DNA of 64,000 nucleotides from an uncultured bacterium (GCA_905214105.1 CAJMKK010000009.1:1-64000), one strand, 5' to 3'; shown: positions 33,171-42,166, counted from the stretch's first letter. Notes: generated from the letters alone by a model not told the origin. Made by a program: numbers and translations.

Positions 33171-33815
33171 ATGGCTCGCAGAATTACCAAGCGTCAGCAG
33201 CAGATTTACGACTTCATCAAGGAATATCAGCAAGAGAAGGGCTATCCGCCCAGTGTGCGCGAGATGGCATCGGCCGTAGGACTCTCCTCCCCCAGCACGG
33301 TGCATGCTCATCTCTCTGCCCTAGAGGCTCGAGGGCTGCTCAAGCGCGATTCCACCAAGCCTCGCGCCCTAGAGCTCTTTGATGAGGACGGATCCTCCGT
33401 CTCGATTTCCAAATCCGATGAACCCACAGCACCCCGCGGAACGGTCTCGCTGCCGCTCGTCGGTCGCGTCGCGGCTGGGATTCCCATTCTGGCCGAGCAA
33501 AACATCGAGGATACCTTTACCATCCCGACCGAAATCGCCACAGACCAGGGCTCCTTTATCCTTGAAGTGCACGGCAGCTCAATGATCAATGTCGGCATCT
33601 ACAACGGTGACTACATTATCGTTCGCGAGCAAAAGAGCGCCATGAACGGCGAAATCGTCGTGGCCATGATCGATGGCTCGGCGACCGTCAAGACGTTCTA
33701 CAAGGAGCAGGGGCGCGTGCGCTTGCAGCCCGAGAACGACACTATGGAGCCCATCTATGCGACGAACCCCGTTATTTTGGGTAAGGTTGTCGGTTTAATG
33801 CGCCGGTTCTCGTAA
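33171..33815 (+). CDS. lexA: SOS repressor LexA
   Basis: Represses DNA-damage genes until RecA filaments trigger self-cleavage. The 214-residue protein has a winged-helix N-terminus (KRQQQIYDFIKEYQQEKGYP, then SVREMASAVGLSS), the Ala-Gly cleavage site in VGRVAAGIP, catalytic Ser in HGSSMINVG and Lys in ATVKTFYKE. The ATG at 33171 matches the family; the longer upstream frame runs through SOS boxes and is not coding. The stop overlaps the next start (TAATG). Confidence 0.96.
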   Translation: MARRITKRQQQIYDFIKEYQQEKGYPPSVREMASAVGLSSPSTVHAHLSALEARGLLKRDSTKPRALELFDEDGSSVSISKSDEPTAPRGTVSLPLVGRVAAGIPILAEQNIEDTFTIPTEIATDQGSFILEVHGSSMINVGIYNGDYIIVREQKSAMNGEIVVAMIDGSATVKTFYKEQGRVRLQPENDTMEPIYATNPVILGKVVGLMRRFS

Positions 33816-34519
33816 TGCAAAAACGCATCACCATATTTGATACCGTCCGCGGGTTTACGATGCTATCGATGGCAGGTTTTCACGCCTGCTACGATTTGGC
33901 CTACCTATATGGATGGGATATGCCATGGTTTACCGAAACGGTTTTCCAGGATATTTGGCGCACTAGCATCAGCTGGGTATTTTTATTTATCGCCGGTTGG
34001 ATGTGCACGCTCTCGCGCAATAACGTTAAGCGCGCCCTCAAATACGCCGCCGCAGCCTCGATTGTATGGATTGCAACTACACTGGTATCAGTCGACGATT
34101 CGGTTAACTTTGGCATCATTTATTGCATGGCAGCGTGCACTGCGGTGGTTGCACTCACCCGTCCGGCACTCCAAAAAATACCGGGCTCGTGGGGCATCGC
34201 AGCGTGCCTTGTTCTTTTTGCCCTGACCTGGGGCATTCCAAAAGCGGTCTACCCACTCCCCTACCTGGCATGGCTTGGATTCCCGAGCCCGGGTTTTGTT
34301 TCGGGAGACTACTATCCGCTCATTCCGTTTGTCTTTATGTACCTTACCGGCTTTTTTTCTGCCCAGGCAGCACAAGCACCAAGCCTCGAAGCGCCAACAT
34401 GGGCATACGCCAATCCCATCCCGGCGCTCGCAGTCCTCGGTCGGCACGCCTTACCGTTCTACCTGCTCCATCAGCCTGTCATTCTAGGCATACTAGAACT
34501 CGTTTATTCCGTACGATAG
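33815..34519 (+). CDS. DUF1624 (heparan-alpha-glucosaminide N-acetyltransferase-like) membrane protein
   Basis: A 234-residue polytopic membrane protein. The N-terminus TIFDTVRGFTMLSMAGFHAC, then YDLAYLYG, shows the DUF1624 pattern (D..RG....M...H...D), and about six hydrophobic segments follow, including VFLFIAGWMCTLS. Members are presumed acyltransferases acting across the membrane; the substrate is unknown. Its ATG overlaps the lexA stop by 1 base, so it may be SOS-linked by cotranscription. Its 3' end overlaps the convergent hflX by 16 bases. Confidence 0.83.
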   Translation: MQKRITIFDTVRGFTMLSMAGFHACYDLAYLYGWDMPWFTETVFQDIWRTSISWVFLFIAGWMCTLSRNNVKRALKYAAAASIVWIATTLVSVDDSVNFGIIYCMAACTAVVALTRPALQKIPGSWGIAACLVLFALTWGIPKAVYPLPYLAWLGFPSPGFVSGDYYPLIPFVFMYLTGFFSAQAAQAPSLEAPTWAYANPIPALAVLGRHALPFYLLHQPVILGILELVYSVR

Positions 34520-35793
34520 CGCTCAAGACGCGGGGCGATTCGGGCCGGCAACTTCGCCACAATGCGAACGCCGTCCTCTAGATATTCCTCATGCAGAAGG
34601 GTTCCCTGCTCATGCACCAAGGTGATAAGGGCGCCCTCGCGATACGGAATATCAGCGGAGAGCAACACGTCGGTGGCAGCGGCCTCACGAGCAATACGGT
34701 CGACGAGATCGTCGAGTCCCTCGCCCGTCTGGGCCGAGAACAGCACGACCTCGGGATACCGACGATGGAAACTCAATCGATCGACGCTATCGAGTAGGTC
34801 GATTTTATTGAACACCGTAAGCGTCAAACGCTCGCCGGCACCGATCTCGTCAAGAACACGATCGACTGCCTCGAGCTGGCGCTCGTAGTCCTCGTCAGAG
34901 GCATCCACGACTTTAAGGATCAGGTCGGCACCAAGGACCTCAGACAGGGTGGACTTAAAGGCATCAACGAGACCATGCGGTAACTTCTGAATAAAGCCAA
35001 CGGTATCGGTAATGGTCATACCACGACCGCCGGGCAAGCGATACGAGCGCGTCGTCGGATCGAGCGTGGCAAACAATTTGTCTTGTGAAAGCACCGTAGA
35101 CCCGGTCAGACGATTGAGCAACGTCGACTTACCGGCATTGGTATAACCGGCTAAGGCAACGCGAAACGCCGGCGACTCGATACGACTCTTTGACTGGACA
35201 TCGCGGCGCTGTTCAACCTGCTTAAGCTCGCGACGAAGCGCAGCAATCTTGTTACGAATCAAACGTCGGTCAACCTCGAGCTGACTTTCGCCCTGGCCAA
35301 AGCGCGAACCAATGCCACCACGTGTCTGCTCTTTAGCAAGATGGGTCCACATACCGCGCAAGCGGGGCAACAGATACTGCAGCTGCGCCAGCTGCACCTG
35401 CAGGCGGCCCTCACGGGTCTGAGCGTGCAGACCAAAGATATCGAGAATCAACGCCGTACGGTCGATAATCTTAACCGGTTCGCCCACGGCTTTCTCCAGA
35501 TAAGACTGCTGCGAGGGCGTTAAATCGTCGTCGAAGATAACGACATCGGCATCCATACGATGAACGAGCCCGCAAAGCTCCTCAACCTTACCGGAGCCAA
35601 TAAACGATTTTGGATACGGCTTAACCAGACGCTGTGACAGACGCGCCACGCACTGGGCGCCAGCCGTATGGGCCAGGCGCTCAAGCTCGTCAAGCGAACG
35701 ATCGAGCGGCCAGGCGTTATCGCGCCACTCAACTCCGACAAGAACGGCACGTTCGGGCTCAGGGGCCGTAGGAACGAGGGGAAACCGAGCCAT
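34504..35793 (-). CDS. hflX: GTPase HflX
   Basis: Ribosome-associated GTPase that splits stalled or heat-damaged ribosomes. The 429-residue protein has the HflX N-terminal domain (VEELCGLVHRMDADVVIFDD, then LTPSQ), the G1 motif LAGYTNAGKSTLLNRLTG, DTVGFI and NKIDL, and the conserved stretch GRLQVQLAQLQYLLPRLRG. Its start overlaps the miaA stop (TAATG), and its 3' end overlaps the convergent DUF1624 gene by 16 bases. The miaA-hflX order is common. Confidence 0.96.
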   Translation of the reverse strand: MARFPLVPTAPEPERAVLVGVEWRDNAWPLDRSLDELERLAHTAGAQCVARLSQRLVKPYPKSFIGSGKVEELCGLVHRMDADVVIFDDDLTPSQQSYLEKAVGEPVKIIDRTALILDIFGLHAQTREGRLQVQLAQLQYLLPRLRGMWTHLAKEQTRGGIGSRFGQGESQLEVDRRLIRNKIAALRRELKQVEQRRDVQSKSRIESPAFRVALAGYTNAGKSTLLNRLTGSTVLSQDKLFATLDPTTRSYRLPGGRGMTITDTVGFIQKLPHGLVDAFKSTLSEVLGADLILKVVDASDEDYERQLEAVDRVLDEIGAGERLTLTVFNKIDLLDSVDRLSFHRRYPEVVLFSAQTGEGLDDLVDRIAREAAATDVLLSADIPYREGALITLVHEQGTLLHEEYLEDGVRIVAKLPARIAPRLERYRTE

Positions 35794-36731
35794 TAGGCCG
35801 CCTCGATACGGTGAAGGATATCCTCAACAACCTCATCGATCGTAAACTCGTCCATATCGAACCACACGATGCGGTCATCGCGTTTAAACCACGAAAGCTG
35901 ACGTTTGGCATAGCGACGCGAACGCATCTTGATAAGTTCGCGAGCCTCATCCATAGAAATGACGCCGTCAAGGGCATCGATAATCTCTTTATAGCCAATC
36001 GCCTGCATCGAAGTCAGGGCATCTCCCAGCCCCTGGTCCATAAGACCGCGAACCTCATCAACAAGACCCTGCTCAAACATCAGATCGACGCGTAGGTTAA
36101 TACGCTCGTAAAGCGCCTCGCGATTACACGTCAATCCAAACCACAGAGCGTGATAATGCTCGCGCGGAACACTAAACTGCGACTTTTGCTGCGCGTAGGA
36201 AACACCATCATCGTGCATCTCGAGCGCGCGAATCACGCGGCGAACATTATGGGGGTGGATGACCGCAGCGGACTCGGGGTCACGCGCGGCAAGCAGCGCG
36301 TGCAGCGCTTCCTCGCCCATGCGCTCGGCAAGCTCCTGATACCCCGTGCGGCGATCGTCCTCAAGTTCGCCCGAGGGAAAATCCATCTCATCCAGGGCGG
36401 CCTTGAGATACAAACCCGTGCCCCCGCAAAACACCGGTAAGCGGCCCTCGCCCAGCAAGCGCTCAACATGTACACGGGCGTCTGCCTGATACAGCGCCGC
36501 AGAATATGCAACGCCTGGTTCAACAATATCGACCAGGCGTAGCGGCGCCGTGCATTCCTCGGGTGCCATCTTGGCAGTACCGATATCCATGCCTCGATAG
36601 ATTTGCATCGCGTCACACGACAGCACTTCGGACGAAAGGCGAGCCGCCAAACGATCTGCGACATCACTTTTGCCAACCGCGGTCGGACCGACAATCGCAA
36701 CAGCGGAAAGGCCTGCCCCGGGAGCAATCAT
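35793..36731 (-). CDS. miaA: tRNA dimethylallyltransferase (MiaA)
   Basis: Adds dimethylallyl to A37 of tRNAs reading UNN codons; MiaB then methylthiolates it. The 312-residue P-loop protein shows IVGPTAVGKSDVADRLA, the DAMQIYRGMDIGTAK block, GGTGLYLKA and a C-terminal YAKRQLSWFKR. It overlaps both neighbours by one base in TAATG junctions with miaB upstream and hflX downstream, so the three are a translational unit. Confidence 0.96.
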   Translation of the reverse strand: MIAPGAGLSAVAIVGPTAVGKSDVADRLAARLSSEVLSCDAMQIYRGMDIGTAKMAPEECTAPLRLVDIVEPGVAYSAALYQADARVHVERLLGEGRLPVFCGGTGLYLKAALDEMDFPSGELEDDRRTGYQELAERMGEEALHALLAARDPESAAVIHPHNVRRVIRALEMHDDGVSYAQQKSQFSVPREHYHALWFGLTCNREALYERINLRVDLMFEQGLVDEVRGLMDQGLGDALTSMQAIGYKEIIDALDGVISMDEARELIKMRSRRYAKRQLSWFKRDDRIVWFDMDEFTIDEVVEDILHRIEAA

Positions 36732-38101
36732 TAGCGCGGCTCACCCACAACGGATCCGGACAGATACCACGTCTTGGCAACGTCGACATCAACATCGACA
36801 ATCTTGCCAATCAACTGATCGATGCTGTAACCCTCGGGAATCGGTGCATGAACGGTCTGATTCTTGGGACTCTTGCCCAGCAGCACCGCATCATTCTTTT
36901 TGCTCGTACCCTCAATAAGCGCCGGCACAACAGTATGGAGCTCACCTTGGTTATACTCGTGTGCTGTGGTCTCGATAACCTTCACCAGACGGTTGAAACG
37001 CTCAAGAATCACCTCATGCGTCGTGGGATCGTCAATCTCGGCGGCCGGAGTTCCGGCGCGCTTGGAATAGATAAACGTATAGGCCTGAGCATAGCGGACC
37101 GTCTCGGCAAGCGAAAGCGTCTGCTCAAAGTCTTCCTCGGTCTCGCCGGGGAAGCCCACAATGATATCGGTCGAAAGCGCGATATTAGGCATGCGGTTGC
37201 GAACGCGATCGACGAGCCCAAGATAATCCTCGCGTGTATACCGGCGATTCATCTCTTTGAGGATGCGCGTCGAACCTGACTGGACGGCCAGGTGCAGCTG
37301 CGGCATGACGGCAGGCGTTTCGGCCATAGCGTCGATGGTCTCGGGCAGCAGGTCTTTGGGGTGCGAGGAAGTAAAGAAGATGCGCTCCACACCCGTATCG
37401 CCCACGGCACGCAACAGGTCGGCAAAGCGCGGCTTGCCAAACAGATCGCGACCATAGGAGTTGACGTTTTGACCCAGAAGCGTGACCTCACGCACGCCCT
37501 GGCGCACTAGACCGGTCACCTCGTCGACAATCTCCTCGAAAGGGCGGCTCTTTTCGCGACCGCGCACATACGGCACGATGCAATAGGTACAGAAGTTATT
37601 ACAGCCCGTCATAATGGGCACCCAGGCGTGATACTGGGTCTCGCGATGCCACGGCATGCTCATGGCATCTGAATCCTCATGCTCATTGGTGCGGATATGA
37701 CGCTTGCCGTCCAAGAATGCCTCGGCAATGAGCTCGGCCATATGTGCGATGGAATGCGTTCCAAAGATGACATTGACGTTATCGACATTGGTGAGCAGAC
37801 CCTCGCCGTCGCGCTGCGCGATGCAGCCGCCCACGGCGACCACGCGCTTGCCAGAAGGCGAGGGCGGGAGGCTCTTACAAGAGTTGCACTGACCGTACAG
37901 ACGGGTGTCAGCAGCCTCACGAACGCAGCACGTCATGAACACGACGATGTCAGCATGCTCCGGATCGAGCGCCAGGAGGCAGCCATACGAGTCGAGCAGG
38001 CCACTCACGCGCTCGGAGTCGTGCTGATTCATCTGGCAGCCAAAGGTGCGGATAAAGTAGGTTTTACCGGCAAGAATATCGCGTACGGAACCCTGGTCCA
38101 T
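36731..38101 (-). CDS. miaB: tRNA-2-methylthio-N6-dimethylallyladenosine synthase (MiaB)
   Basis: Radical-SAM methylthiotransferase acting on i6A37 made by MiaA. The 456-residue protein has an N-terminal MTTase domain with cysteines in TFGCQMNQHDSERV and FMTCCVREAA, the radical-SAM motif CNNFCTYC and a C-terminal TRAM domain. The ATG at 38101 (MDQGSVRDIL) is preferred over a TTG 51 bases upstream. It is one of three methylthiotransferases in the window, with RimO and MtaB. Confidence 0.95.
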   Translation of the reverse strand: MDQGSVRDILAGKTYFIRTFGCQMNQHDSERVSGLLDSYGCLLALDPEHADIVVFMTCCVREAADTRLYGQCNSCKSLPPSPSGKRVVAVGGCIAQRDGEGLLTNVDNVNVIFGTHSIAHMAELIAEAFLDGKRHIRTNEHEDSDAMSMPWHRETQYHAWVPIMTGCNNFCTYCIVPYVRGREKSRPFEEIVDEVTGLVRQGVREVTLLGQNVNSYGRDLFGKPRFADLLRAVGDTGVERIFFTSSHPKDLLPETIDAMAETPAVMPQLHLAVQSGSTRILKEMNRRYTREDYLGLVDRVRNRMPNIALSTDIIVGFPGETEEDFEQTLSLAETVRYAQAYTFIYSKRAGTPAAEIDDPTTHEVILERFNRLVKVIETTAHEYNQGELHTVVPALIEGTSKKNDAVLLGKSPKNQTVHAPIPEGYSIDQLIGKIVDVDVDVAKTWYLSGSVVGEPR

Positions 38102-38164
38102 GTGTATAAGTCCTAACGAAGTGGAATAGGCGGAATCAAAGAGGGCGGACAAAGAGTAAACACT

Positions 38165-38482
38165 CTATGCAACAGGCTTAACGTCGTCCATCACAACGTT
38201 ACCCATAGCGGCTCGATTAATCTGATGAACGTAAATAGAAAGACGGATGGCCGTGCGCGACTCCCCGTTGATGAGGATGTCGGAGAACACCGGCGCGCAG
38301 GAAATATCAAACCCGGTCGGAATCAAAAAACCGCGCGCGATAGCCACAGCCTTAATGGCCTGGTTGACGGCACCCGCGCCGACACACTGAATATTGACGG
38401 GAACACCATCTTTGACCATGCCGGCAATGGCGCCGGCAACGGACGCGGGCGATGATTTGCTTGATACCTTCAGGCAATCCAT
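38165..38482 (-). CDS. spoVS: Stage V sporulation protein S (SpoVS)
   Basis: A 105-residue Alba-like small protein: LKVSSKSSPASVAGAIAGMV, then NIQCVGAGAVNQAIKAVAIA and a late INRAA. SpoVS affects spore coat and septation in Bacillus but is widespread in non-spore-formers, where its role is open. The ATG at 38482 follows AGGAGTTTCTTC; the frame upstream is extra. It lies between miaB and the GHKL ATPase, close to the rny-ymdB-spoVS order of Bacillus. It probably binds nucleic acid. Confidence 0.93.
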   Translation of the reverse strand: MDCLKVSSKSSPASVAGAIAGMVKDGVPVNIQCVGAGAVNQAIKAVAIARGFLIPTGFDISCAPVFSDILINGESRTAIRLSIYVHQINRAAMGNVVMDDVKPVA

Positions 38483-38556
38483 GAAGAAACTCCTGCGTTT
38501 AAAAGTACGTTTTAACTGCAATAACTGTAACGTAGCGAACGGACTCGGTAAAGATG

Positions 38557-39642
38557 CTATTCCTCTTTGGCAAGATCGAACGTCACGGTAATACGATCAC
38601 GCGAAACACGAATCTTGGGGTCGCCGCAAAGGTTGAGATAGTACCGCGATGCAAGATCGTTAAAGTCGCGCTCGACGGCTCGCGAGAACTGCGCCATGTC
38701 GTCCTTGGCGATACGCAGCCCACGACGATCTTTGGCGAGATCAACCGGAGCAGACGCATGCGAGGACGAATCGCGCTCGCGTAGCAGGCGTGCGGTCACA
38801 CCGCGAACGGGCTTAATCTGGCCCGCCAAGATCCGATGCGCCGTACGCTCGGACATCTCAAGGCCCAAACCCGAACAGATACGGATAAAGTCTTCCGCAT
38901 CCGAAGCAAGACCCAGACGATCGACCACGGGAAGCTCGGCTTCGTCATCGATAAACAAAAGACGAGAAGCATCGAGACGACTGGAGGCCTGCGCATGCAG
39001 CGTCGCGGCGATCTCCGACGGAGACCCCAGATAGACATCACAGGCACGCAGCTCCTCGAGGGCAAACTCACAGACGGCGCGAATGATGTTGTGAGGGCCG
39101 CGGGCGCAGACATAGTGACCGTCCTCGTCCTTCACGGCCTGAGGCCAGCTGGACTGATCGGCGCGCTCGCCAAGGCGGTCGGTAGCGACGCTCACCTTAA
39201 AGACCGAGCCAAGGTCAACATCAGATGCGACAACGCGTGCCTCGTCGGTGTTCTGCTTAATCGAGAACAATGCCATGCCTCGACCGTGAACGCCCCAACG
39301 ATCCATCTTCATGCTCTCGAGCTTGGAGGTAACGCGGGCATCGAAGATGCGCTTCTGCATATCCTGCGGCACGCCCGAACCATTGTCCAGAAAGACGAGC
39401 GTACGGACGCCATCTTCCTTGGTCGTGGCGAGATAGACCTTGTCGGCGCCGGCATCACGGGCGTTGCGCAGCATTTCGATGACGATATCCTCGACATGCT
39501 GGATGTCATGCTTTGCCTGGCGCCGCTCGGCCTCCGAAACGCGGAGGCGGACATACCCCTCGCCAAGGTTTTCCTCGACGCGAAGGTTGCCCTCCCCCGA
39601 CATCGACGCGATAAATGAGATGAGCTCGTTCGCGTCGTTCAT
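38557..39642 (-). CDS. GHKL-type ATPase protein of unknown function
   Basis: A 361-residue protein with an N-terminal histidine-kinase/Hsp90/MutL-type ATPase fold. The N-box is VIEMLRNARDAGADKVYL, followed by FLDNGSGVP and HGRGMALFSIKQ. No HisKA, membrane or receiver region is seen. The C-terminal half has no motif I recognise, apart from an HTH-like stretch around ICSGLGLEMSERTAHRIL. The ATG at 39642 lies 1 base past the rny stop; a GTG at 39666 would overlap rny. It occupies the slot that holds ymdB in Bacillus. Confidence 0.82.
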   Translation of the reverse strand: MNDANELISFIASMSGEGNLRVEENLGEGYVRLRVSEAERRQAKHDIQHVEDIVIEMLRNARDAGADKVYLATTKEDGVRTLVFLDNGSGVPQDMQKRIFDARVTSKLESMKMDRWGVHGRGMALFSIKQNTDEARVVASDVDLGSVFKVSVATDRLGERADQSSWPQAVKDEDGHYVCARGPHNIIRAVCEFALEELRACDVYLGSPSEIAATLHAQASSRLDASRLLFIDDEAELPVVDRLGLASDAEDFIRICSGLGLEMSERTAHRILAGQIKPVRGVTARLLRERDSSSHASAPVDLAKDRRGLRIAKDDMAQFSRAVERDFNDLASRYYLNLCGDPKIRVSRDRITVTFDLAKEE

Positions 39643-39643
39643 G

Positions 39644-41194
39644 TTATTTAGCGATATCGACAGCACGGCTCTCGCGAATCACGACGACGCGCACCTGACC
39701 GGGATACTCCATCTCTTCCTCGATCTGATGGGCGATGTCATGAGCCAAGACCGTGGACTGGGCATCGGAAATCTTGTCCGGCTGAACCATGACGTGGACC
39801 TCGCGACCAGCCTGCATGGCATAGGTACGCTCGACACCGTCATGGGAGTTGGCAATCTCCTCGAGTTTCTCAAGGCGCTTGATGTAGTTCTCGGCCGATT
39901 CACGACGGGCACCGGGGCGAGAGGCAGAAACGGCATCGGCAGCCTGGACCAGAACATCGAGCACCGTGTTGGGGTCGACGTCGGCGTGGTGAGCCTCGAT
40001 AGCGTGAACGATAATGGGCTTCTCGCCATAGCGACGGGCGAGCTCGGCGCCGATAACGGCATGCGGACCCTCGACGTCATGGTCGATAGCCTTGCCAAGA
40101 TCGTGCAGCAGGCCGGCACGCTTAGCGGTCATAACGTCAAGGCCAAGCTCGGAAGCCATTACGCCGCACAGGTCGGAAACCTCGAGGGAATGCTGGAGCA
40201 CGTTCTGACCAAACGAGGTGCGGTAGCGCAGAGCACCCAGGGTCTTAACGATCTCGGGGTGCAGATCGTGGATACCGGTATCGAAGGCAGCCTGTTCGCC
40301 AGCCTCGCGCACGCGTTGCTGAACCAAGTCGGCGGCCTTGTGATACATCTCCTCGATGCGGGCAGGGTGAATGCGGCCGTCAGCAATAAGGTTCTCGAGG
40401 GCGACGCGGGCGGTCTCGCGACGGACCGGATCGAAGCTCGAAAGCACGACGGTCTCGGGCGTATCATCGATAACGAGGTTGACGCCGGAAACCTGCTCGA
40501 AGGTACGGATGTTGCGACCCTCGCGGCCGATGATGCGACCCTTGAGGTCATCGGAAGGAATGTGCACGGAGGTAACGGTAACCTCGGCGGTGTGGTCGGC
40601 GGCACAGCGTTGAATAGCCAGGGACAAGATCTCCTGAGCGGTCTTGTGGCACTCGGCGCGAACTTGCTGCTCGGACTCGCGGATGATCGTGGCGGCCTCG
40701 TGGGTAACCTCGCCACGAACCTTGTCGAGGAGCTCCTTGTGAGCGTCCTCGCGGGTCAGGTCGGCGATACGCTCGAGCTCCGAGGTCTGCTTGGCGCAGA
40801 GCTCCTCAAGCTCGCGAGAGCGCTTCTCGACCTGGCCAGCCTGGCTGGACAGCTGGTGCTCACGCTTGTCGAGGGCATCGTTGCGGCGATCGAGGGACTC
40901 CTCGCGCTGCATCACACGGTTCTCGAGCGAACGAATCTCGTTCTTACGCTGCTTGTCCTCGGCCTCGGCAGCCTGCTTGTTCTTGATGATCTCCTCTTTA
41001 GCCTCGAGCAGAGCCTCTTTTTTGAGGGTCTCGGCCTGGCGCTTTGCATCGCCGATTAGGGACTCAGCCTGTGCATGTGCCGACTGGATCTTTTCGTCGG
41101 CCTCGTGAAGACTACCCTGCTTGGCGGTGCGCATGTAGGCAATGGCGGCGATGGCACCCAAAACGATGCCAACGAGCGCTGCGATGATAGGCAT
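39644..41194 (-). CDS. rny: Ribonuclease Y (Rny)
   Basis: Membrane-anchored endoribonuclease starting mRNA decay. The 516-residue protein has an N-terminal helix (MPIIAALVGIVLGAIAAIAY), a long coiled coil to about residue 190, a KH domain (LKGRIIGREGRNIRTFEQVS) and an HD domain with LLHDLGKAIDH. The ATG at 41194 is preferred over a GTG two codons upstream because AGGAG then has normal spacing. A stem-loop with a T-rich tail lies only about 36 bases upstream. Confidence 0.96.
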   Translation of the reverse strand: MPIIAALVGIVLGAIAAIAYMRTAKQGSLHEADEKIQSAHAQAESLIGDAKRQAETLKKEALLEAKEEIIKNKQAAEAEDKQRKNEIRSLENRVMQREESLDRRNDALDKREHQLSSQAGQVEKRSRELEELCAKQTSELERIADLTREDAHKELLDKVRGEVTHEAATIIRESEQQVRAECHKTAQEILSLAIQRCAADHTAEVTVTSVHIPSDDLKGRIIGREGRNIRTFEQVSGVNLVIDDTPETVVLSSFDPVRRETARVALENLIADGRIHPARIEEMYHKAADLVQQRVREAGEQAAFDTGIHDLHPEIVKTLGALRYRTSFGQNVLQHSLEVSDLCGVMASELGLDVMTAKRAGLLHDLGKAIDHDVEGPHAVIGAELARRYGEKPIIVHAIEAHHADVDPNTVLDVLVQAADAVSASRPGARRESAENYIKRLEKLEEIANSHDGVERTYAMQAGREVHVMVQPDKISDAQSTVLAHDIAHQIEEEMEYPGQVRVVVIRESRAVDIAK

Positions 41195-41229
41195 GCTCAC
41201 TCCTTTTTATGGATTCGTTACACAACAAA

Positions 41230-41255
41230 GCGAACCGTCCTTACGAACGGCTCGC
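41230..41255 (-). terminator. Terminator-like hairpin between recX and rny
   Basis: On -, GCGAGCCGT and ACGGTTCGC pair over 9 positions (one G-U) around an 8-base loop, followed by TTTGTTGTGT. It could end the recA-recX transcript; it also sits about 36 bases before the rny start and might be a 5' UTR element of rny. The roughly 210 bases from here to the recX stop hold no gene. Confidence 0.6.
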
Positions 41256-41462
41256 GACATTTGAGTAATATGGGCGCAGCTTATGCGGGTCGGATACAGA
41301 TAAACATATAAACAAACTCATCAAAGATGAGCGCATATCACAAAGCAAATGACAGTGTTTATCGTACGTTGAACCGCAACAACTGTCAAATAAATGCACG
41401 GAGCACGGCGGCTAAAACGCGGTGAACGGCAGGTACGCAAAACGCATGTGTCTAGAATGTGT

Positions 41463-42155
41463 CTAAACTGCACATTCTTCACGTTCGGCATCGAGACGCG
41501 CCCTAACGGCATCGGCGGCGATGCGGTACGAAAAACCCTTGCCCATCAAAAATCGGACGAGCTTTTCGAATCCACGTGTCTCGGGAACACGACGCTTCGC
41601 GAGTAAAGCCGATGCGCGAGCCAAGTCGTCCTCCACGGCAAAATAATCCTCGGGATAGCCGGGGATATCATCGAGTACGACATGGCGGCGCTTGAGCTCA
41701 GTCTCAATCTTGCGCTGTCCCCAGCCGCGTCGTTTGAGCTCCTCGATAAAGTACGAACAAAAGCGCCTCTCATCTAAAAAGCGATACTCAGTGGCACGCT
41801 CGACGGCGAATTCAATCGCGGCCGCACGAAACCCATAGCGAACCAGCTTGTCACGGACCTCACCCGTGGCATGGTCGCGGCGCGACAGCATCTCAGTCAC
41901 CATGGTAAGCGCGCATTTACGCTCAATGAGCTGTACCGCCTCGCAAAACTCATCCCAATCGCAGGGAAGATCGGGGCGATTTTTAAGGAACAGGCGTGCG
42001 ACACGAACAGGAATCCAGATGGATCGTTCATAACCGCCCTCGATCTCACAGTCGATATGTGCACAAGGCTTCTTTGATGCATACCCACTCGAGAACGAGG
42101 AGGCCGCCTTCTTATCGGGAAAGACGACCGTGGCCTCGGTCACCGTATACGACAT
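41463..42155 (-). CDS. recX: Regulatory protein RecX
   Basis: Modulates RecA filaments. The 230-residue protein is all-helical with the RecX repeats. The region ALTMVTEMLSRRDHATGEVR, with LVRYGF, is the first three-helix unit, and FCSYFIEELKRRGWGQRKIE belongs to the second. An N-terminal extension of about 75 residues includes a beta-rich part. It lies 11 bases downstream of recA on the same strand and is presumably induced with it through the SOS box before recA. Confidence 0.9.
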   Translation of the reverse strand: MSYTVTEATVVFPDKKAASSFSSGYASKKPCAHIDCEIEGGYERSIWIPVRVARLFLKNRPDLPCDWDEFCEAVQLIERKCALTMVTEMLSRRDHATGEVRDKLVRYGFRAAAIEFAVERATEYRFLDERRFCSYFIEELKRRGWGQRKIETELKRRHVVLDDIPGYPEDYFAVEDDLARASALLAKRRVPETRGFEKLVRFLMGKGFSYRIAADAVRARLDAEREECAV

Positions 42156-42166
42156 GAGGGCATCCG

